A DNA stretch of 64,000 bases from Pseudoalteromonas sp. T1lg23B (GTDB lineage: Bacteria > Pseudomonadota > Gammaproteobacteria > Enterobacterales > Alteromonadaceae). Positions 1 to 7,849 of the stretch are shown piece by piece (the stretch's first letter is position 1; the number at the start of each line of letters is the position of its first letter). Below the pieces are notes generated by a model. That model did not search any database and was not told the origin of the DNA. It saw only the letters and a program-made list of their open reading frames with translations. The position numbers and the translations under genes were made by a program. The stretch lies in contig NZ_PQBZ01000034.1 of the NCBI RefSeq assembly GCF_002964665.1, positions 186,429 through 250,428 on the forward strand, in the 5' to 3' direction.

Positions 1-1
1 T

Positions 2-490
2 ATCGCATCACGTGGTGTCGGCTACGGTATGAAAACCATTCGAGTAGATGGTGCTGATGCATTGGCCGTATTTGCAGCAACCCAAGAAGCGCGCAGAATT
101 GCCACACAACAGGGTGAACCTGTATTAATTGAGTCAATCGCGTATCGTTTGGGCGCACACTCAACGTCTGATGACCCATCGGGTTATCGCAGCAAAGAAG
201 AAGAGGCCGCATTTAAAGCGAATTGTCCAATCGAGCGCTTTAAAAAGTGGCTATTAAAACAAGGCTGGCTGGACGAAAAAGAAGACGAAGCGCAAAAAGA
301 AAAGATCCGTGAAGATATTTTAGCTGCGGTTAAAGTTGCGGAGAAAGTACAAAAGCCAGCGCTTGAAGAGCTTGTTTCTGATGTTTACGACACACCAATT
401 CCTTCATTACAAAAACAGTATGAAGAATTAAAAGAGCATATTAAACAGCACCCAGATGCCTATCCAGTGACTGCAGGGAGAATTAAATAA
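2..490 (+). CDS. bkdA1: Branched-chain 2-oxoacid dehydrogenase E1 component, alpha subunit (C-terminal part)
   Basis: The frame is open from the first base of the window, so this is the C-terminal end (about 162 residues) of a longer gene. The visible part carries the [12 protein letters not shown] segment typical of BCKDH E1-alpha, matching the regulatory loop region of the family, and then a charged helical tail. E1 is thiamine-diphosphate dependent: it decarboxylates the branched 2-oxoacids from Val, Leu and Ile and passes the acyl group to lipoyl-E2 in the cytoplasm. The stop codon overlaps the E1-beta start by one base (TAATG), so the two subunits are translationally coupled. The ThDP-binding half lies outside the window. 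I am confident of the family. The choice of branched-chain rather than pyruvate substrate rests on that segment and on the neighbouring E2. Confidence 0.9.
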   Translation: MASRGVGYGMKTIRVDGADALAVFAATQEARRIATQQGEPVLIESIAYRLGAHSTSDDPSGYRSKEEEAAFKANCPIERFKKWLLKQGWLDEKEDEAQKEKIREDILAAVKVAEKVQKPALEELVSDVYDTPIPSLQKQYEELKEHIKQHPDAYPVTAGRIK

Positions 491-1467
491 TGGCTAAAAT
501 GAACATGCTACACGCCATTAACTCGGCGCTTGATATCACCATGAATGAACACCCGCAAGCGTGTATTTTTGGTGAAGATGTGGGTTACTTTGGTGGCGTT
601 TTTCGCGCGACATCTGGTTTACAGGAAAAATACGGTAAACATCGTGTATTTAATACACCACTGACGGAGCAGGGCATTTTGGGTTTCGCCAATGGTTTAG
701 CAGCATTTGGTGCTCCCGCTTTAGCGGAAATCCAATTCGCTGATTATATCTTCCCAGCGTTTGACCAAATCGTGAACGAGTCAGCAAAATTCCGTTATCG
801 CAGCGGTAACGAGTTTAATGTTGGTAACTTAACAATTCGTACCCCATACGGTGGCGGTATAGCTGGTGGTTTATATCATTCGCAATCACCCGAGGCTTAC
901 TTTGCCCATACTCCGGGATTAAAGTTAGTTGTACCACGCAACCCATATCAGGCTAAAGGCTTGTTGCGTGCATGTATAAAGGATGACAACCCAGTTATTT
1001 TCTTCGAGCCTAAACGTTTGTACCGTGCGTCGGTTGGCGAAGTGCCAGAAGAAGATTACAGCATCGAGATTGGTAAAGCTGAGGTGGTTAAAGAGGGAAG
1101 CGATGTGACCTTACTTGCGTGGGGGGCACAAATGGAGATTATCGAACAAGCAGCGAGCAAAGCCGAAGAAGCCGGTATTAGCTGTGAAGTAATCGACCTG
1201 CGTAGCATATTACCTTGGGATGTTGAAACCGTTGCTAAGTCAGTGGTTAAAACTGGTCGTCTTATCATCAGCCACGAAGCGCCTATTACAAATGGCTTCG
1301 GTGCTGAAATTGCGGCGACAATTGCGCAAGAATGTTTCTTACACTTAGAATCGCCCATTGCTCGTGTATGTGGTTTAGATACTCCTTATCCACTTGCATT
1401 AGAAAAAGAATACGTGCCAGATGCACTCAAAGTATTCGCTGCGATTAAAAAGTCTGTAGAGTTTTAA
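490..1467 (+). CDS. bkdA2: Branched-chain 2-oxoacid dehydrogenase E1 component, beta subunit
   Basis: The 325-residue product has the normal length and the full motif series of an E1-beta / transketolase pyrimidine-domain protein: [14 protein letters not shown] near residue 29, [14 protein letters not shown] near 56, and a C-terminal transketolase domain beginning around residue 200 ([16 protein letters not shown]). It pairs with E1-alpha to form the alpha2beta2 heterotetramer that decarboxylates branched 2-oxoacids. The start ATG overlaps the E1-alpha stop. E2 starts 9 bases downstream, after a GGATTAG ribosome-binding stretch. The product, branched acyl-CoA, is also a primer for iso/anteiso fatty acids, but any link to the lipopeptide locus in this window is only speculation. 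Confidence 0.95.
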   Translation: MAKMNMLHAINSALDITMNEHPQACIFGEDVGYFGGVFRATSGLQEKYGKHRVFNTPLTEQGILGFANGLAAFGAPALAEIQFADYIFPAFDQIVNESAKFRYRSGNEFNVGNLTIRTPYGGGIAGGLYHSQSPEAYFAHTPGLKLVVPRNPYQAKGLLRACIKDDNPVIFFEPKRLYRASVGEVPEEDYSIEIGKAEVVKEGSDVTLLAWGAQMEIIEQAASKAEEAGISCEVIDLRSILPWDVETVAKSVVKTGRLIISHEAPITNGFGAEIAATIAQECFLHLESPIARVCGLDTPYPLALEKEYVPDALKVFAAIKKSVEF

Positions 1468-1476
1468 GGATTAGTC

Positions 1477-3027
1477 ATGGCTAAAGAATTTATCTTACCA
1501 GATATTGGCGAAGGCATTGTTGAATGTGAAATTGTCGAGTGGTTAGTCGCAGTAGGTGATGAAGTAAAAGAAGATCAGCCTATTTGTGATGTAATGACCG
1601 ATAAAGCATTGGTGCAGATCCCAGCGGTACACGATGGTGTGATCACCACACTTCACTACGAAAAAGGTGAAATTGCCAGAGTACATGAGCCTTTGTTTGC
1701 AATGGAAGTAGCGGGTGCTGCGCCTGCTAACGACAGCGACGTAAATGATAACGAAGCACAGCCGGCACCGACAGCTTCATCAACGCTTGAAGACTTTATT
1801 TTACCAGATATCGGCGAAGGTATTGTTGAATGTGAAATTGTCGAGTGGTTAGTTGCAGAAGGTGATGAGATCAAAGAAGACCAAGCAGTTTGTGATGTGA
1901 TGACAGACAAAGCATTGGTACAGATCCCAGCAAAACACGATGGTGTAGTGGAAAAGCTTTATTATCAAAAAGGTGAAATTGCTAAGGTACATAGCCCGTT
2001 ATTCCAAATGCGTTTGGCTGGTATGAATGATGAGCCTGCAGAAGCAAAAGTTGAAGTGAAAGCCGCCGCACAAACCGTTAAAGCATCACAACAAAAAAGC
2101 GCACCCAAAGCACAATTACCTGCGAATGGAAAAGCCATTGCTTCACCCGCTGTGCGTCGTATGGCTCGCGAGCAAGACATTGATATTAATCAAGTTCCAG
2201 GCTCAGGTAAAAATGGTCGAGTCTACAAAGAAGATATTACACGCTTTGCACAGGGCGGGGCTCAAACAGCCACATCATCATCGCAAACTACGACAACTAC
2301 ACGCACGACCCAAGCGACGGGTGGTACGCGCGTAGAGCCAATTCGTGGCATGAAGGCGGCAATGGCGAAACAAATGGTGGCATCTGTTTCAACCATTCCA
2401 CACTTTACCTTTAGCGATGAGATAGATCTCACGGAGATCATCGCGTTACGTAAAGATCTTAAAGATCAATATGCGAAAGAGGGCATTAAGCTAACAATGA
2501 TGCCGTTCTTTATTAAGGCGCTGTCTTTGGCTATCAAAGAGTTCCCAATTGTTAACTCTCAAGTGAATGAAGAGTGTACAGAAATCACTTATTTTGATGA
2601 TCACAACATAGGTATGGCTGTTGACTCTAAACTAGGTTTGCTTGTACCAAATATTAAAGGCTGCCAAAGCAAGTCTATCGTTGAGGTTGCTCAAGAAGTA
2701 ACGCGCTTAACAGATGCTGCAAGAGAAGGCCGTGTATCGCCAGATGACCTAAAAGGCGGCACCATCTCAATCTCAAATATTGGCGCAATTGGTGGTACCA
2801 CTGCGACGCCTATCATCAACAAACCAGAGGTTGCTATTGTTGCACTTGGTAAACTTCAGCACTTACCGCGTTTTGATGATAACGGAAATGTGGTATCACG
2901 AGCGATTATGCAAGTGAGCTGGTCAGGCGATCACCGAGTGATCGACGGTGGCACCATAGCAAGGTTTAACAACCTATGGAAAGCCTACCTTGAGAACCCT
3001 GCAAAAATGATGATGGCAATGAGCTAA
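1477..3027 (+). CDS. bkdB: Dihydrolipoyl acyltransferase E2 of the branched-chain 2-oxoacid dehydrogenase complex, two lipoyl domains
   Basis: The 516-residue E2 core protein has two lipoyl domains (about residues 3-80 and 105-182), each with the lipoylated lysine in [12 protein letters not shown] Gln/Ala/Thr-rich linker follows. Then come a peripheral subunit-binding domain (about 218-255, [28 protein letters not shown] without its central part) and the catalytic acyltransferase domain with the DHRVIDG active-site motif near residue 488. E2 moves the branched acyl group from E1 to CoA. Most BCKDH E2 proteins carry one lipoyl domain. The two here are nearly identical in DNA as well as protein, indicating recent duplication or gene conversion. 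The gene ends the operon in front of a strong terminator, and no E3 (lpd) gene follows. Confidence 0.94.
   Translation: MAKEFILPDIGEGIVECEIVEWLVAVGDEVKEDQPICDVMTDKALVQIPAVHDGVITTLHYEKGEIARVHEPLFAMEVAGAAPANDSDVNDNEAQPAPTASSTLEDFILPDIGEGIVECEIVEWLVAEGDEIKEDQAVCDVMTDKALVQIPAKHDGVVEKLYYQKGEIAKVHSPLFQMRLAGMNDEPAEAKVEVKAAAQTVKASQQKSAPKAQLPANGKAIASPAVRRMAREQDIDINQVPGSGKNGRVYKEDITRFAQGGAQTATSSSQTTTTTRTTQATGGTRVEPIRGMKAAMAKQMVASVSTIPHFTFSDEIDLTEIIALRKDLKDQYAKEGIKLTMMPFFIKALSLAIKEFPIVNSQVNEECTEITYFDDHNIGMAVDSKLGLLVPNIKGCQSKSIVEVAQEVTRLTDAAREGRVSPDDLKGGTISISNIGAIGGTTATPIINKPEVAIVALGKLQHLPRFDDNGNVVSRAIMQVSWSGDHRVIDGGTIARFNNLWKAYLENPAKMMMAMS
1489..2013 (+). repeat. Duplicated lipoyl-domain coding segment inside E2
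   Basis: Two copies, about 1489-1707 and 1795-2013, lie 306 bases (102 codons) apart. They share long runs of identical bases, mostly with synonymous differences. The segments join through an Ala/Pro/Asp-rich linker. This is an in-frame domain duplication, not a mobile repeat. Confidence 0.85.
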
Positions 3028-3043
3028 CTCATTCTTAATTATT

Positions 3044-3073
3044 AAAAGCCCAGCCATGTTGCTGGGCTTTTTT
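3044..3073 (+). terminator. Rho-independent terminator of the bkd operon
   Basis: A 10-bp GC-rich stem (AAAGCCCAGC / GCTGGGCTTT) with a 6-base loop is followed by a T run. It lies 17 bases after the E2 stop codon. Confidence 0.93.
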
Positions 3074-3446
3074 ATTGCAAGGAGCAATTTAAAAATCGAT
3101 GTGCACAATGGTGTTTTATATAGGGATAAGTAAACACCGCAAAATATCCATGGCTTTACCCCGTTAATAATGGTCTGAGCAACTCTAGAAGGTGCCTACT
3201 TTTTAATGAAATATATTGATATGTAGTGTTTTTTTGAATATCACATCTAAAATGTCTTTCTCGTTTAAGTAGATTCTCGTTTTGCTCTTTGTCTGGTGTT
3301 AACTTACAGAGGACAAAAAGAGTACTAACATGCTAATATTTTGCGCAATTAAATTTGTTAACTGGTGTGATGTAGGGCTAATGGGTAGAATATTAACGCG
3401 AATTCACGCTAATACACTGTTATATGCCAAGGGAATTCTGTTCAAT
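3074..3446. other. AT-rich gap between the bkd terminator and the first cassette gene
   Basis: No convincing gene is seen. A frame open from 3330 runs into the next gene, but its first 39 codons look non-coding. The stretch 3322-3425 has a weak attC-like outline (CTAAC near its start, GTTAT near its end, about 100 bases), too degenerate to call. It would be the expected place for a decayed left boundary of the cassette array. Confidence 0.4.
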
Positions 3447-3737
3447 ATGAAAGTTCAAATTACAAATATCTCTGGTCACCAAACAAGTAAAGTCCTTGCA
3501 ATTACCTTTGCTATTCTAACGCTGCCATTCAGCTTTATAGCGCTATTTTTCTTTTTTATTACTCCTGAAATGGAAACTAACAATGGCAAGAAAATTCCTA
3601 ATTTTCCATTTTTGTTCTTTGCTTTAGCTCCTTTGTTTTATGGTGTAATGTTTTATTTTATGCAGAGGTTATTTTGTTGGGCTTACAATATTGTTGCCAA
3701 AAAAGTTGGCGGCTTTGAATTCGAAACTTCAGAGTAA
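3447..3737 (+). CDS. Cassette 1: small membrane protein of unknown function
   Basis: The 96-residue product starts MKVQITNISGHQTSKVLAIT and has two predicted membrane segments, about residues 17-40 and 53-72, with a short loop (PEMETNNGKKIPN) between them and a charged tail. ATG 3447 is chosen because it has an AAGGGA stretch upstream and because upstream codons (open from 3330) fall in non-coding-looking sequence. I recall similar short proteins from Vibrio cassette arrays but know no function. An attC site begins 8 bases after the stop. Confidence 0.6.
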   Translation: MKVQITNISGHQTSKVLAITFAILTLPFSFIALFFFFITPEMETNNGKKIPNFPFLFFALAPLFYGVMFYFMQRLFCWAYNIVAKKVGGFEFETSE

Positions 3738-3744
3738 AAGGCAT

Positions 3745-3844
3745 ATAACAAGTGCCTAAACCAAAGGACGCAAAACAGCAGGCTTGCGCTCCTTCGTCGC
3801 TAATTTTAGCCTGCTATTTCGCGCCGGTTAGGCAAGCGTTATGT
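3745..3844 (+). other. attC recombination site (cassette 1/2 junction)
   Basis: The left arm ATAACAAGTGCCTAA is matched imperfectly by the right arm TTAGGCAAGCGTTAT in inverted orientation. The inner arms contain CAGCAGGCTTGCG and TTTTAGCCTGCT. The site ends in GTTATGT. Its inner half is very similar to the sites at 5041 and 5958. Confidence 0.85.
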
Positions 3845-3850
3845 GACTTT

Positions 3851-4354
3851 ATGAAATTTCCGTACAATCGTTCAGACATTACATTGATTGTTATTTCTAT
3901 AGCTTTTGTTGCTGCTGGAGTTATTACGTATTCTGAAGAGGGTATTCCATGGGGAACTATCTTCTTTGGTTTTTGTTTACTAGTGAGTTTGTTTGAACCA
4001 ATCCGTAGAAAGAATCAAGAAACCGATGATGTTCACAAAAATGAATTCGTTGAATTTGATAAAATCGGAATTAAGCGGGTAGTTCCAAACAGTATTGAAG
4101 AATACATTCTGTGGAAGGATATTGATGAGATAGCCATAACCACAAGTGATGAAGGTCCTTTTGTTGATGACTTACATTGGATGCTAATGAATCAAGATAA
4201 AACTAAAGGTGTTGCTATATCCAATGATGCTGAGGGATTCTCTGAATTGCTAACTGAGTTTCAAGGTTTGCAAGGCTTTAATAATGAAGCGGTAATTCAG
4301 GCAATGGGATGTGCAGATAATAACTGGTTTGTCGTGTGGAAAAACGTCACATAA
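3851..4354 (+). CDS. Cassette 2: hypothetical membrane-anchored protein
   Basis: The 167-residue product starts at ATG 3851, six bases after the attC end; earlier in-frame codons would read through the recombination site. Two hydrophobic segments (about residues 8-25 and 31-46) precede a soluble acidic C-terminal domain of about 115 residues containing the sequence EEYILWKDIDEIAI. No family is recognised with certainty. The arrangement of a short membrane hairpin plus a compact cytoplasmic domain recalls many small integron-cassette proteins. The last codons overlap the start of the next attC, as is common in cassettes. Confidence 0.65.
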   Translation: MKFPYNRSDITLIVISIAFVAAGVITYSEEGIPWGTIFFGFCLLVSLFEPIRRKNQETDDVHKNEFVEFDKIGIKRVVPNSIEEYILWKDIDEIAITTSDEGPFVDDLHWMLMNQDKTKGVAISNDAEGFSELLTEFQGLQGFNNEAVIQAMGCADNNWFVVWKNVT

Positions 4355-4452
4355 CAAGGCGTTTAAATAATCGGACACCGTAATGCTTGCTCGGTTCCGC
4401 TTCGCTTCACATTATAGCAAGCATTACTAAGCCGTTTAACGCGGCGTTATGC
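4348..4452 (+). other. attC recombination site (cassette 2/3 junction)
   Basis: The left box ACATAAC and right box GTTATGC are near-complementary. The inner arms GTAATGCTTGC and GCAAGCATTAC are a perfect 11-base inverted pair, so the folded strand is very regular. The interior differs in sequence from the other sites, as expected for attC, which is recognised by structure. Confidence 0.87.
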
Positions 4453-4467
4453 TTACAGGAGTTAATT

Positions 4468-5040
4468 TTGAGAATTGCAGCAATATTTGGTTTAGCTTTT
4501 TTCTTGATGTCATGTTCGACGTTAAATGTTTCAGGGAAGATGGACTTTAAAAATGAGACATATACATCTCCAAATAATGAATTTATTGTAAATTTACCCT
4601 CGTTGGTTCATCCAAATGCCAAAGACACAGTTTACCCCAATCAATTATTCGTCGATTTTTTCATTGGTTCAGGTTACTGGACTCCTCAAGGGTTATACAC
4701 TATTGAATGGGTTAAACTGCCAAAAGAAATGACAACTGAGCAATTTCAAAAAGTTCTTCCGAACATTGTAAATGAACACTCTCAAAAAAGATTTAGCTCT
4801 ACTGGCCAGTTTAATGTCATAGAGCAAAGAAATTTTCCTGATTCTACTTCTCACAAATTCTTAGCTAAGGGAACCTACCAAAACGTAGCTAGCACGTGGA
4901 TATGTACCATTAAACTATATAAAAATAGAATTGCGTTTATTTCAAAAGTGTTGCCGTTGGATACCCCGAAGCCAGTTACTAAGTTGGATGAAAATACAGA
5001 TGGTTATAACCAATGGGTGGAATCTTTCAGAGTGTTGTGA
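4468..5040 (+). CDS. Cassette 3: putative lipoprotein of unknown function (TTG start)
   Basis: The 190-residue product has a type II signal peptide: a short basic start, a hydrophobic core, and a lipobox-like LMSC with Cys near residue 15. The mature part is soluble. The TTG at 4468 is preferred because it has CAGGAG at the right distance (6 bases) and lies just outside the attC. An upstream ATG at 4387 would translate the recombination site itself, and the next ATG (4507) would leave only a short leader. The C-terminal half contains WICTIKLYKNRIAFISKV, reminiscent of small periplasmic cassette proteins. No function is claimed. Confidence 0.65.
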   Translation: MRIAAIFGLAFFLMSCSTLNVSGKMDFKNETYTSPNNEFIVNLPSLVHPNAKDTVYPNQLFVDFFIGSGYWTPQGLYTIEWVKLPKEMTTEQFQKVLPNIVNEHSQKRFSSTGQFNVIEQRNFPDSTSHKFLAKGTYQNVASTWICTIKLYKNRIAFISKVLPLDTPKPVTKLDENTDGYNQWVESFRVL

Positions 5041-5141
5041 GCATAACAAACGCCTCAACAAAGGACGCAAAAAGCTTGGCTTGCGTCACTTCGTTCCTAA
5101 TTTTAGCCAAGCCTTTTTCGCCTGTTAGGCGGGCGTTAGCA
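5041..5141 (+). other. attC recombination site (cassette 3/4 junction)
   Basis: GCATAACAAACGCCT at the left and AGGCGGGCGTTAGC at the right form the outer arms. The inner arms are AAGCTTGGCTTG and TAGCCAAGCC. This is the copy closest to the Vibrio VCR consensus that I recall. Confidence 0.9.
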
Positions 5142-5159
5142 CTACCAAGAGGACTGTCG

Positions 5160-6017
5160 ATGAAATCAAGAGTATTTGTCATAATGTTAGGTGTAATCTT
5201 ACTAACATCTTGCAGCGCAATCATTAGTAATAATACAGGAAAAAAAACACAATCTAGTAGTTTGATGGATTTCCTTTATCCAAACAAAGAAAGCCGTACG
5301 GAGCATGAACCGGAAATTCCTGTATTAAGATTGCCTGTGAAAGTTGGGTTAGCTTTTGTTCCATCTAAAAATTGGCAAAGAGATGGAATTCACGGCAAGG
5401 ATCAAGTTGAACTCCTTGAAAAAGTCAAAAAATCATTTCTCAAATATGATTACATTGATCGTATTGAAATCATACCAAGTACCTACTTAAATGGTGGTGA
5501 AGGTTTTTCTACTTTGGAGCAAGTAGGAAGGCTTTATGATGTCGACGTAATGGCTTTAGTTTCCTATGACCAAGTAACACAATCACTTGAAAATAATGCT
5601 GCTTTACTCTATTGGACAATAGTCGGGATGTATATTATTCCTGGTAATGAAAACTCTATACAAACCTTTGTTGATACGGCTGTTTTTGATATAAAAAGTA
5701 AAAAGATGCTTTTTAGAGCTCCGGGTGTTAATAAACTTGAAAAAAGAACTACTGCTGTTGGAATTGACGATACGCTAGCTGAAAAGTCTCTTGAAGGTTT
5801 TGGTTTAGCTGTTACAGATATGACGGCTAATTTGGATGCAGAACTGGCTCGCTTTAAAGTGAGAGTAAAAGAAGAAAAAATTGCAAAGGTTGAGCATCGT
5901 GAAGGTTATAGTGGTGGCGGTTCAATAAATTATTATTTGCTTGTTTTGGTGTTCGTAGTGCTAACAAGAAAATCAACAAGGACAAAAAACAGTTGGCTTT
6001 TGCTCCTTCGTCGCTAA
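5160..6017 (+). CDS. Cassette 4: rhombotarget-type lipoprotein with GlyGly-CTERM tail
   Basis: The 285-residue lipoprotein has a lipobox LLTSC (Cys near residue 18) after a clean signal peptide. ATG 5160 has AAGAGGA six bases upstream. The middle holds GLAFVPSKNW, DVDVMALVSYDQ and FVDTAVFDIKSKKMLFRAPG, features I associate with the rhombotarget lipoprotein family. The C-terminus has GYSGGGS, a hydrophobic stretch (about 262-272) and a basic cluster, fitting a GlyGly-CTERM signal cut by a rhombosortase. Such proteins are thought to be processed and displayed on the cell surface. The basic end of the tail is encoded inside the next attC site, which the gene overlaps by about 60 bases. It is an unusual cargo for an integron cassette. 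The family call is from memory and moderately secure. Confidence 0.65.
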   Translation: MKSRVFVIMLGVILLTSCSAIISNNTGKKTQSSSLMDFLYPNKESRTEHEPEIPVLRLPVKVGLAFVPSKNWQRDGIHGKDQVELLEKVKKSFLKYDYIDRIEIIPSTYLNGGEGFSTLEQVGRLYDVDVMALVSYDQVTQSLENNAALLYWTIVGMYIIPGNENSIQTFVDTAVFDIKSKKMLFRAPGVNKLEKRTTAVGIDDTLAEKSLEGFGLAVTDMTANLDAELARFKVRVKEEKIAKVEHREGYSGGGSINYYLLVLVFVVLTRKSTRTKNSWLLLLRR

Positions 6018-6058
6018 TTTTAGCCTACAATTTTTTGCCTGTTATTTGGGCGTTTGGT
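5958..6058 (+). other. attC recombination site (cassette 4/5 junction), overlapping cassette 4 coding end
   Basis: The left box GTGCTAAC and right end GCGTTTGGT bracket inner arms that contain AGTTGGCTTTTGC and CTAATTTTAGCCTAC, shared with the site at 3745. The right box is degenerate (GTTTGGT). The stop codon of cassette 4 lies in the central part of the site. Confidence 0.8.
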
Positions 6059-6076
6059 TCTCAGTGGAGTTAGTCT

Positions 6077-6334
6077 ATGGGGTTCAAAGTAAATCATTAC
6101 GCAGCTAAGACTATCAGTAAAACATTCACAATGGATTGGGAAACTGCAATTATCGAGCTAATTATAGGAGCAGTTTCTGTCGTAATTGGTATAGCTGGTT
6201 ACAAAGCTAATATGTTACTTATTGCATTACCAGCATTACTGATTGCTTGTATTTGCTTAATCGGTGTTCTTTACAATTTATATTATTGGGTTCAATCAAT
6301 AAAAGAGACAAGAAAGTTAAATCACAAAAAGTGA
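6077..6334 (+). CDS. Cassette 5: small two-helix membrane protein of unknown function
   Basis: The 85-residue product has hydrophobic segments at about residues 24-42 and 45-69 and a basic C-terminal tail (KETRKLNHKK). ATG 6077 has GTGGAG upstream at suitable spacing; a second in-frame ATG at 6131 would still keep both helices. The gene sits between attC D and a truncated attC. No family is recognised. Confidence 0.6.
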   Translation: MGFKVNHYAAKTISKTFTMDWETAIIELIIGAVSVVIGIAGYKANMLLIALPALLIACICLIGVLYNLYYWVQSIKETRKLNHKK

Positions 6335-6350
6335 GTGATGGTGATAAGAG

Positions 6351-6404
6351 AACATAACAAAGTCGTAAACGCGGACAAATAACAGTTGGCTTTGTTCGTA
6401 GTAG
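6351..6404 (+). other. Truncated attC site
   Basis: ACATAACAAAGTCG... followed by AACAGTTGGCTTTG matches the left half of the attC at 5958. The right half is missing: sequence similarity stops where a 23-base direct repeat begins. The array therefore appears to be cut here by a later insertion or deletion. Confidence 0.7.
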
Positions 6405-6427
6405 TAAAAAGGACAGTCACTCAAATT
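6405..6427 (+). repeat. 23-bp direct repeat, left copy
   Basis: Identical in 23 of 23 bases to 7639-7661 (core AAAAAGGACAGTCACTCAAA). The two copies enclose 1.2 kb with an orphan membrane-protein gene and an IS3-family transposase remnant. I associate this core with repeats near REP-type or IS transposases in marine gammaproteobacteria, but from memory only. Confidence 0.8.
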
Positions 6428-6611
6428 CTGTGTCTCGGGCCATGTTGTTAGGCAACAGTCCTCTCAGAATTCATCTTGGGATTTAGGTAGTATGGGCGAG
6501 CTTTTCTATGGTTTCCAAAACATGCATTTGGCTCAGTACAAATGGTTAACAAAGCAATAAAACGATAACATTAAAAGGGAAAGGTGGGCATGTTTTTGCC
6601 CACCAAAAACT
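6428..6611. other. Gap with an attC-end-like fragment and a hairpin before the next gene
   Basis: TTGTTAGGCAAC near 6444 resembles the right end of an attC but lacks a partner arm. At 6583-6604 an 8-bp perfect stem (GGTGGGCA / TGCCCACC, loop TGTTTT) ends 7 bases before ATG 6612, where a ribosome-binding site would normally be. On the minus strand the hairpin is followed by TTTCCCTTTT, so it could be a weak terminator in that direction. Confidence 0.5.
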
Positions 6612-7235
6612 ATGACAAGTTATACCACAATTTATTCGCCAGCGATGACAAGTGCGCTAGATATCCATTTAGAATTATTGCACACCAGTGTGATCAGTAC
6701 TGTATTGTTATCGGCATTAGTATTTCTCTTTTATAAGCATAAGGAGTATCAAAAGAACCTTAAGTTTTACCACTCAGTTTTATGTGTTGGTAGTGTTCTT
6801 GCAATCGTCGCGTACCAGTTAATGACTTACAGTACAAAGTATGAAGAAAAAAAAGCCAATTATGTAAATTATGAACATATCAATAATGTTCATAAGGTAA
6901 AAACGTTTGAAGCGAACCTTATTTCTACAGAAATTTTGAGAGAAACTTGGCTAGGGCACATTTCAAATAGAGGAGAAGATTACTTGTGGACAATCCTAAA
7001 GCTTAATACCAGTAAAGGTGAGTTTCATATTAATACACAAGCAGGAAGGATTTACTCTCTAGCTAGTGACATGCCACTGTGTTTCAAAGGAAATTTTATT
7101 GAGCTTATTACGCCTTATGAAGGCTATGATATTAAAATGAGATATTACCATTCATATTCCGCCTATCACAGAACAGATAAATCTAAGACTGTGTGTTTAG
7201 TAGACTTTAAAGTGAAAGTGAAAGATAAAGCTTAA
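6612..7235 (+). CDS. Hypothetical membrane-anchored protein
   Basis: The 207-residue product has two predicted membrane helices (about residues 26-42 and 56-72) followed by a soluble domain rich in Tyr and Lys. No family is recognised. There is no clear Shine-Dalgarno sequence; a stable hairpin sits just upstream, so translation may be weak or controlled, and a second in-frame ATG lies at 6645. The gene lies inside the 23-bp direct repeats together with the IS remnant. It could be a former cassette cargo that has lost its attC. Confidence 0.5.
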   Translation: MTSYTTIYSPAMTSALDIHLELLHTSVISTVLLSALVFLFYKHKEYQKNLKFYHSVLCVGSVLAIVAYQLMTYSTKYEEKKANYVNYEHINNVHKVKTFEANLISTEILRETWLGHISNRGEDYLWTILKLNTSKGEFHINTQAGRIYSLASDMPLCFKGNFIELITPYEGYDIKMRYYHSYSAYHRTDKSKTVCLVDFKVKVKDKA

Positions 7236-7261
7236 GGTAAACTTGAATCGATCAGTCTTTA

Positions 7262-7624
7262 CTAGACAGATCTTTGCTTGAATTCTTCTAACTTTTCATA
7301 AGCCAGTGGAGGCATATTATTCGCCTCACCATGCTTGCGTCTAGAGTTATAAAACATTTCGATATAATCGAATATGTCAGATCTTGCATGTTCACGTGTT
7401 ACGTATATTTTTCTCTTCACCCGCTCTCGTTTCAGTAGCTGGAAGAAGCTCTCTGCAACCGCATTATCGTGGCAGTTTCCTCGACGGCTCATACTAGCTT
7501 TTAGATTGTGCTCTGTTAAGAAGTCACTCCACTCATAACCTGTAAATTGACTACCTTGATCTGAGTGTATAAGCACCTGTTTCTTTGGCTTTCGTCGCCA
7601 TACGGCAGCTAGAAGTGCTTTACT
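7262..7624 (-). pseudogene. IS3-family transposase (OrfB) C-terminal remnant
   Basis: Only about the last 120 residues of an integrase-core (DDE) transposase remain. The second catalytic Asp lies in LIHSDQGSQFTGYEW and the catalytic Glu in NAVAESFFQLLKRE, followed by the usual RRKHGEANNMPPLAYE tail. The frame is open upstream to about 7624 (AALLAAVWRRKPKKQV-like reading), where it meets low-complexity TTATTAC repeats and then the right copy of the 23-bp repeat. The N-terminal catalytic Asp, OrfA and recognisable IS ends are missing, so the element is dead. Confidence 0.88.
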
Positions 7625-7638
7625 TATTACTTATTACT

Positions 7639-7661
7639 TAAAAAGGACAGTCACTCAAATT
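7639..7661 (+). repeat. 23-bp direct repeat, right copy
   Basis: Perfect copy of 6405-6427. It is preceded by a short tandem TTATTAC run at the broken end of the transposase remnant. Confidence 0.8.
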
Positions 7662-7849
7662 TGAACCTTTGAGTTGCTAGCCTACATTTTTAGCTTTTCA
7701 AAATCATTGCAAATTCTAAGTTCAAGGAGTGAACGGTGGGATTAGCAAACGATGCGACGAACCTGTTTGTCTAATACTCTTTATTATATTGGTTAAGCGC
7801 TAAAATGATGATGCCACGTAATTATCATGGCACCATCAACCAGACAAAG

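Larger units (their letters stand above)
3447..6404 (+). mobile_element. Integron gene-cassette array without integrase (CALIN), five cassettes
   Basis: Five small genes on the same strand are separated by direct copies of attC recombination sites of about 100 bases (3745-3844, 4348-4452, 5041-5141, 5958-6058, and a truncated one at 6351-6404). Each full site begins with an AAC-containing box, shares inner blocks such as TTGGCTT...CTAATTTTAGCC, and ends in a GTT-containing box, with imperfect dyad symmetry. These are the defining features of integron cassettes and resemble the Vibrio VCR class. No tyrosine recombinase (IntI) or attI is visible, so this is a cluster of attC lacking integrase, mobilisable only by an IntI supplied elsewhere. 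The genes are AT-rich and encode small membrane proteins or lipoproteins, which is usual for such cassettes. Confidence 0.85.

Noticed and set aside
3322..3425. A sixth attC site before cassette 1
   Set aside because: Only the outer boxes look right (CTAAC and GTTAT). The inner arms do not pair convincingly, so it is noted only as a possible decayed site.
3330..3446. Longer start for cassette 1, and likewise long starts for cassettes 2 to 4 (3752, 4387, 5013)
   Set aside because: These extensions translate attC or attC-like DNA and lack ribosome-binding sites. The later starts sit just outside the recombination sites, with good or acceptable spacing.
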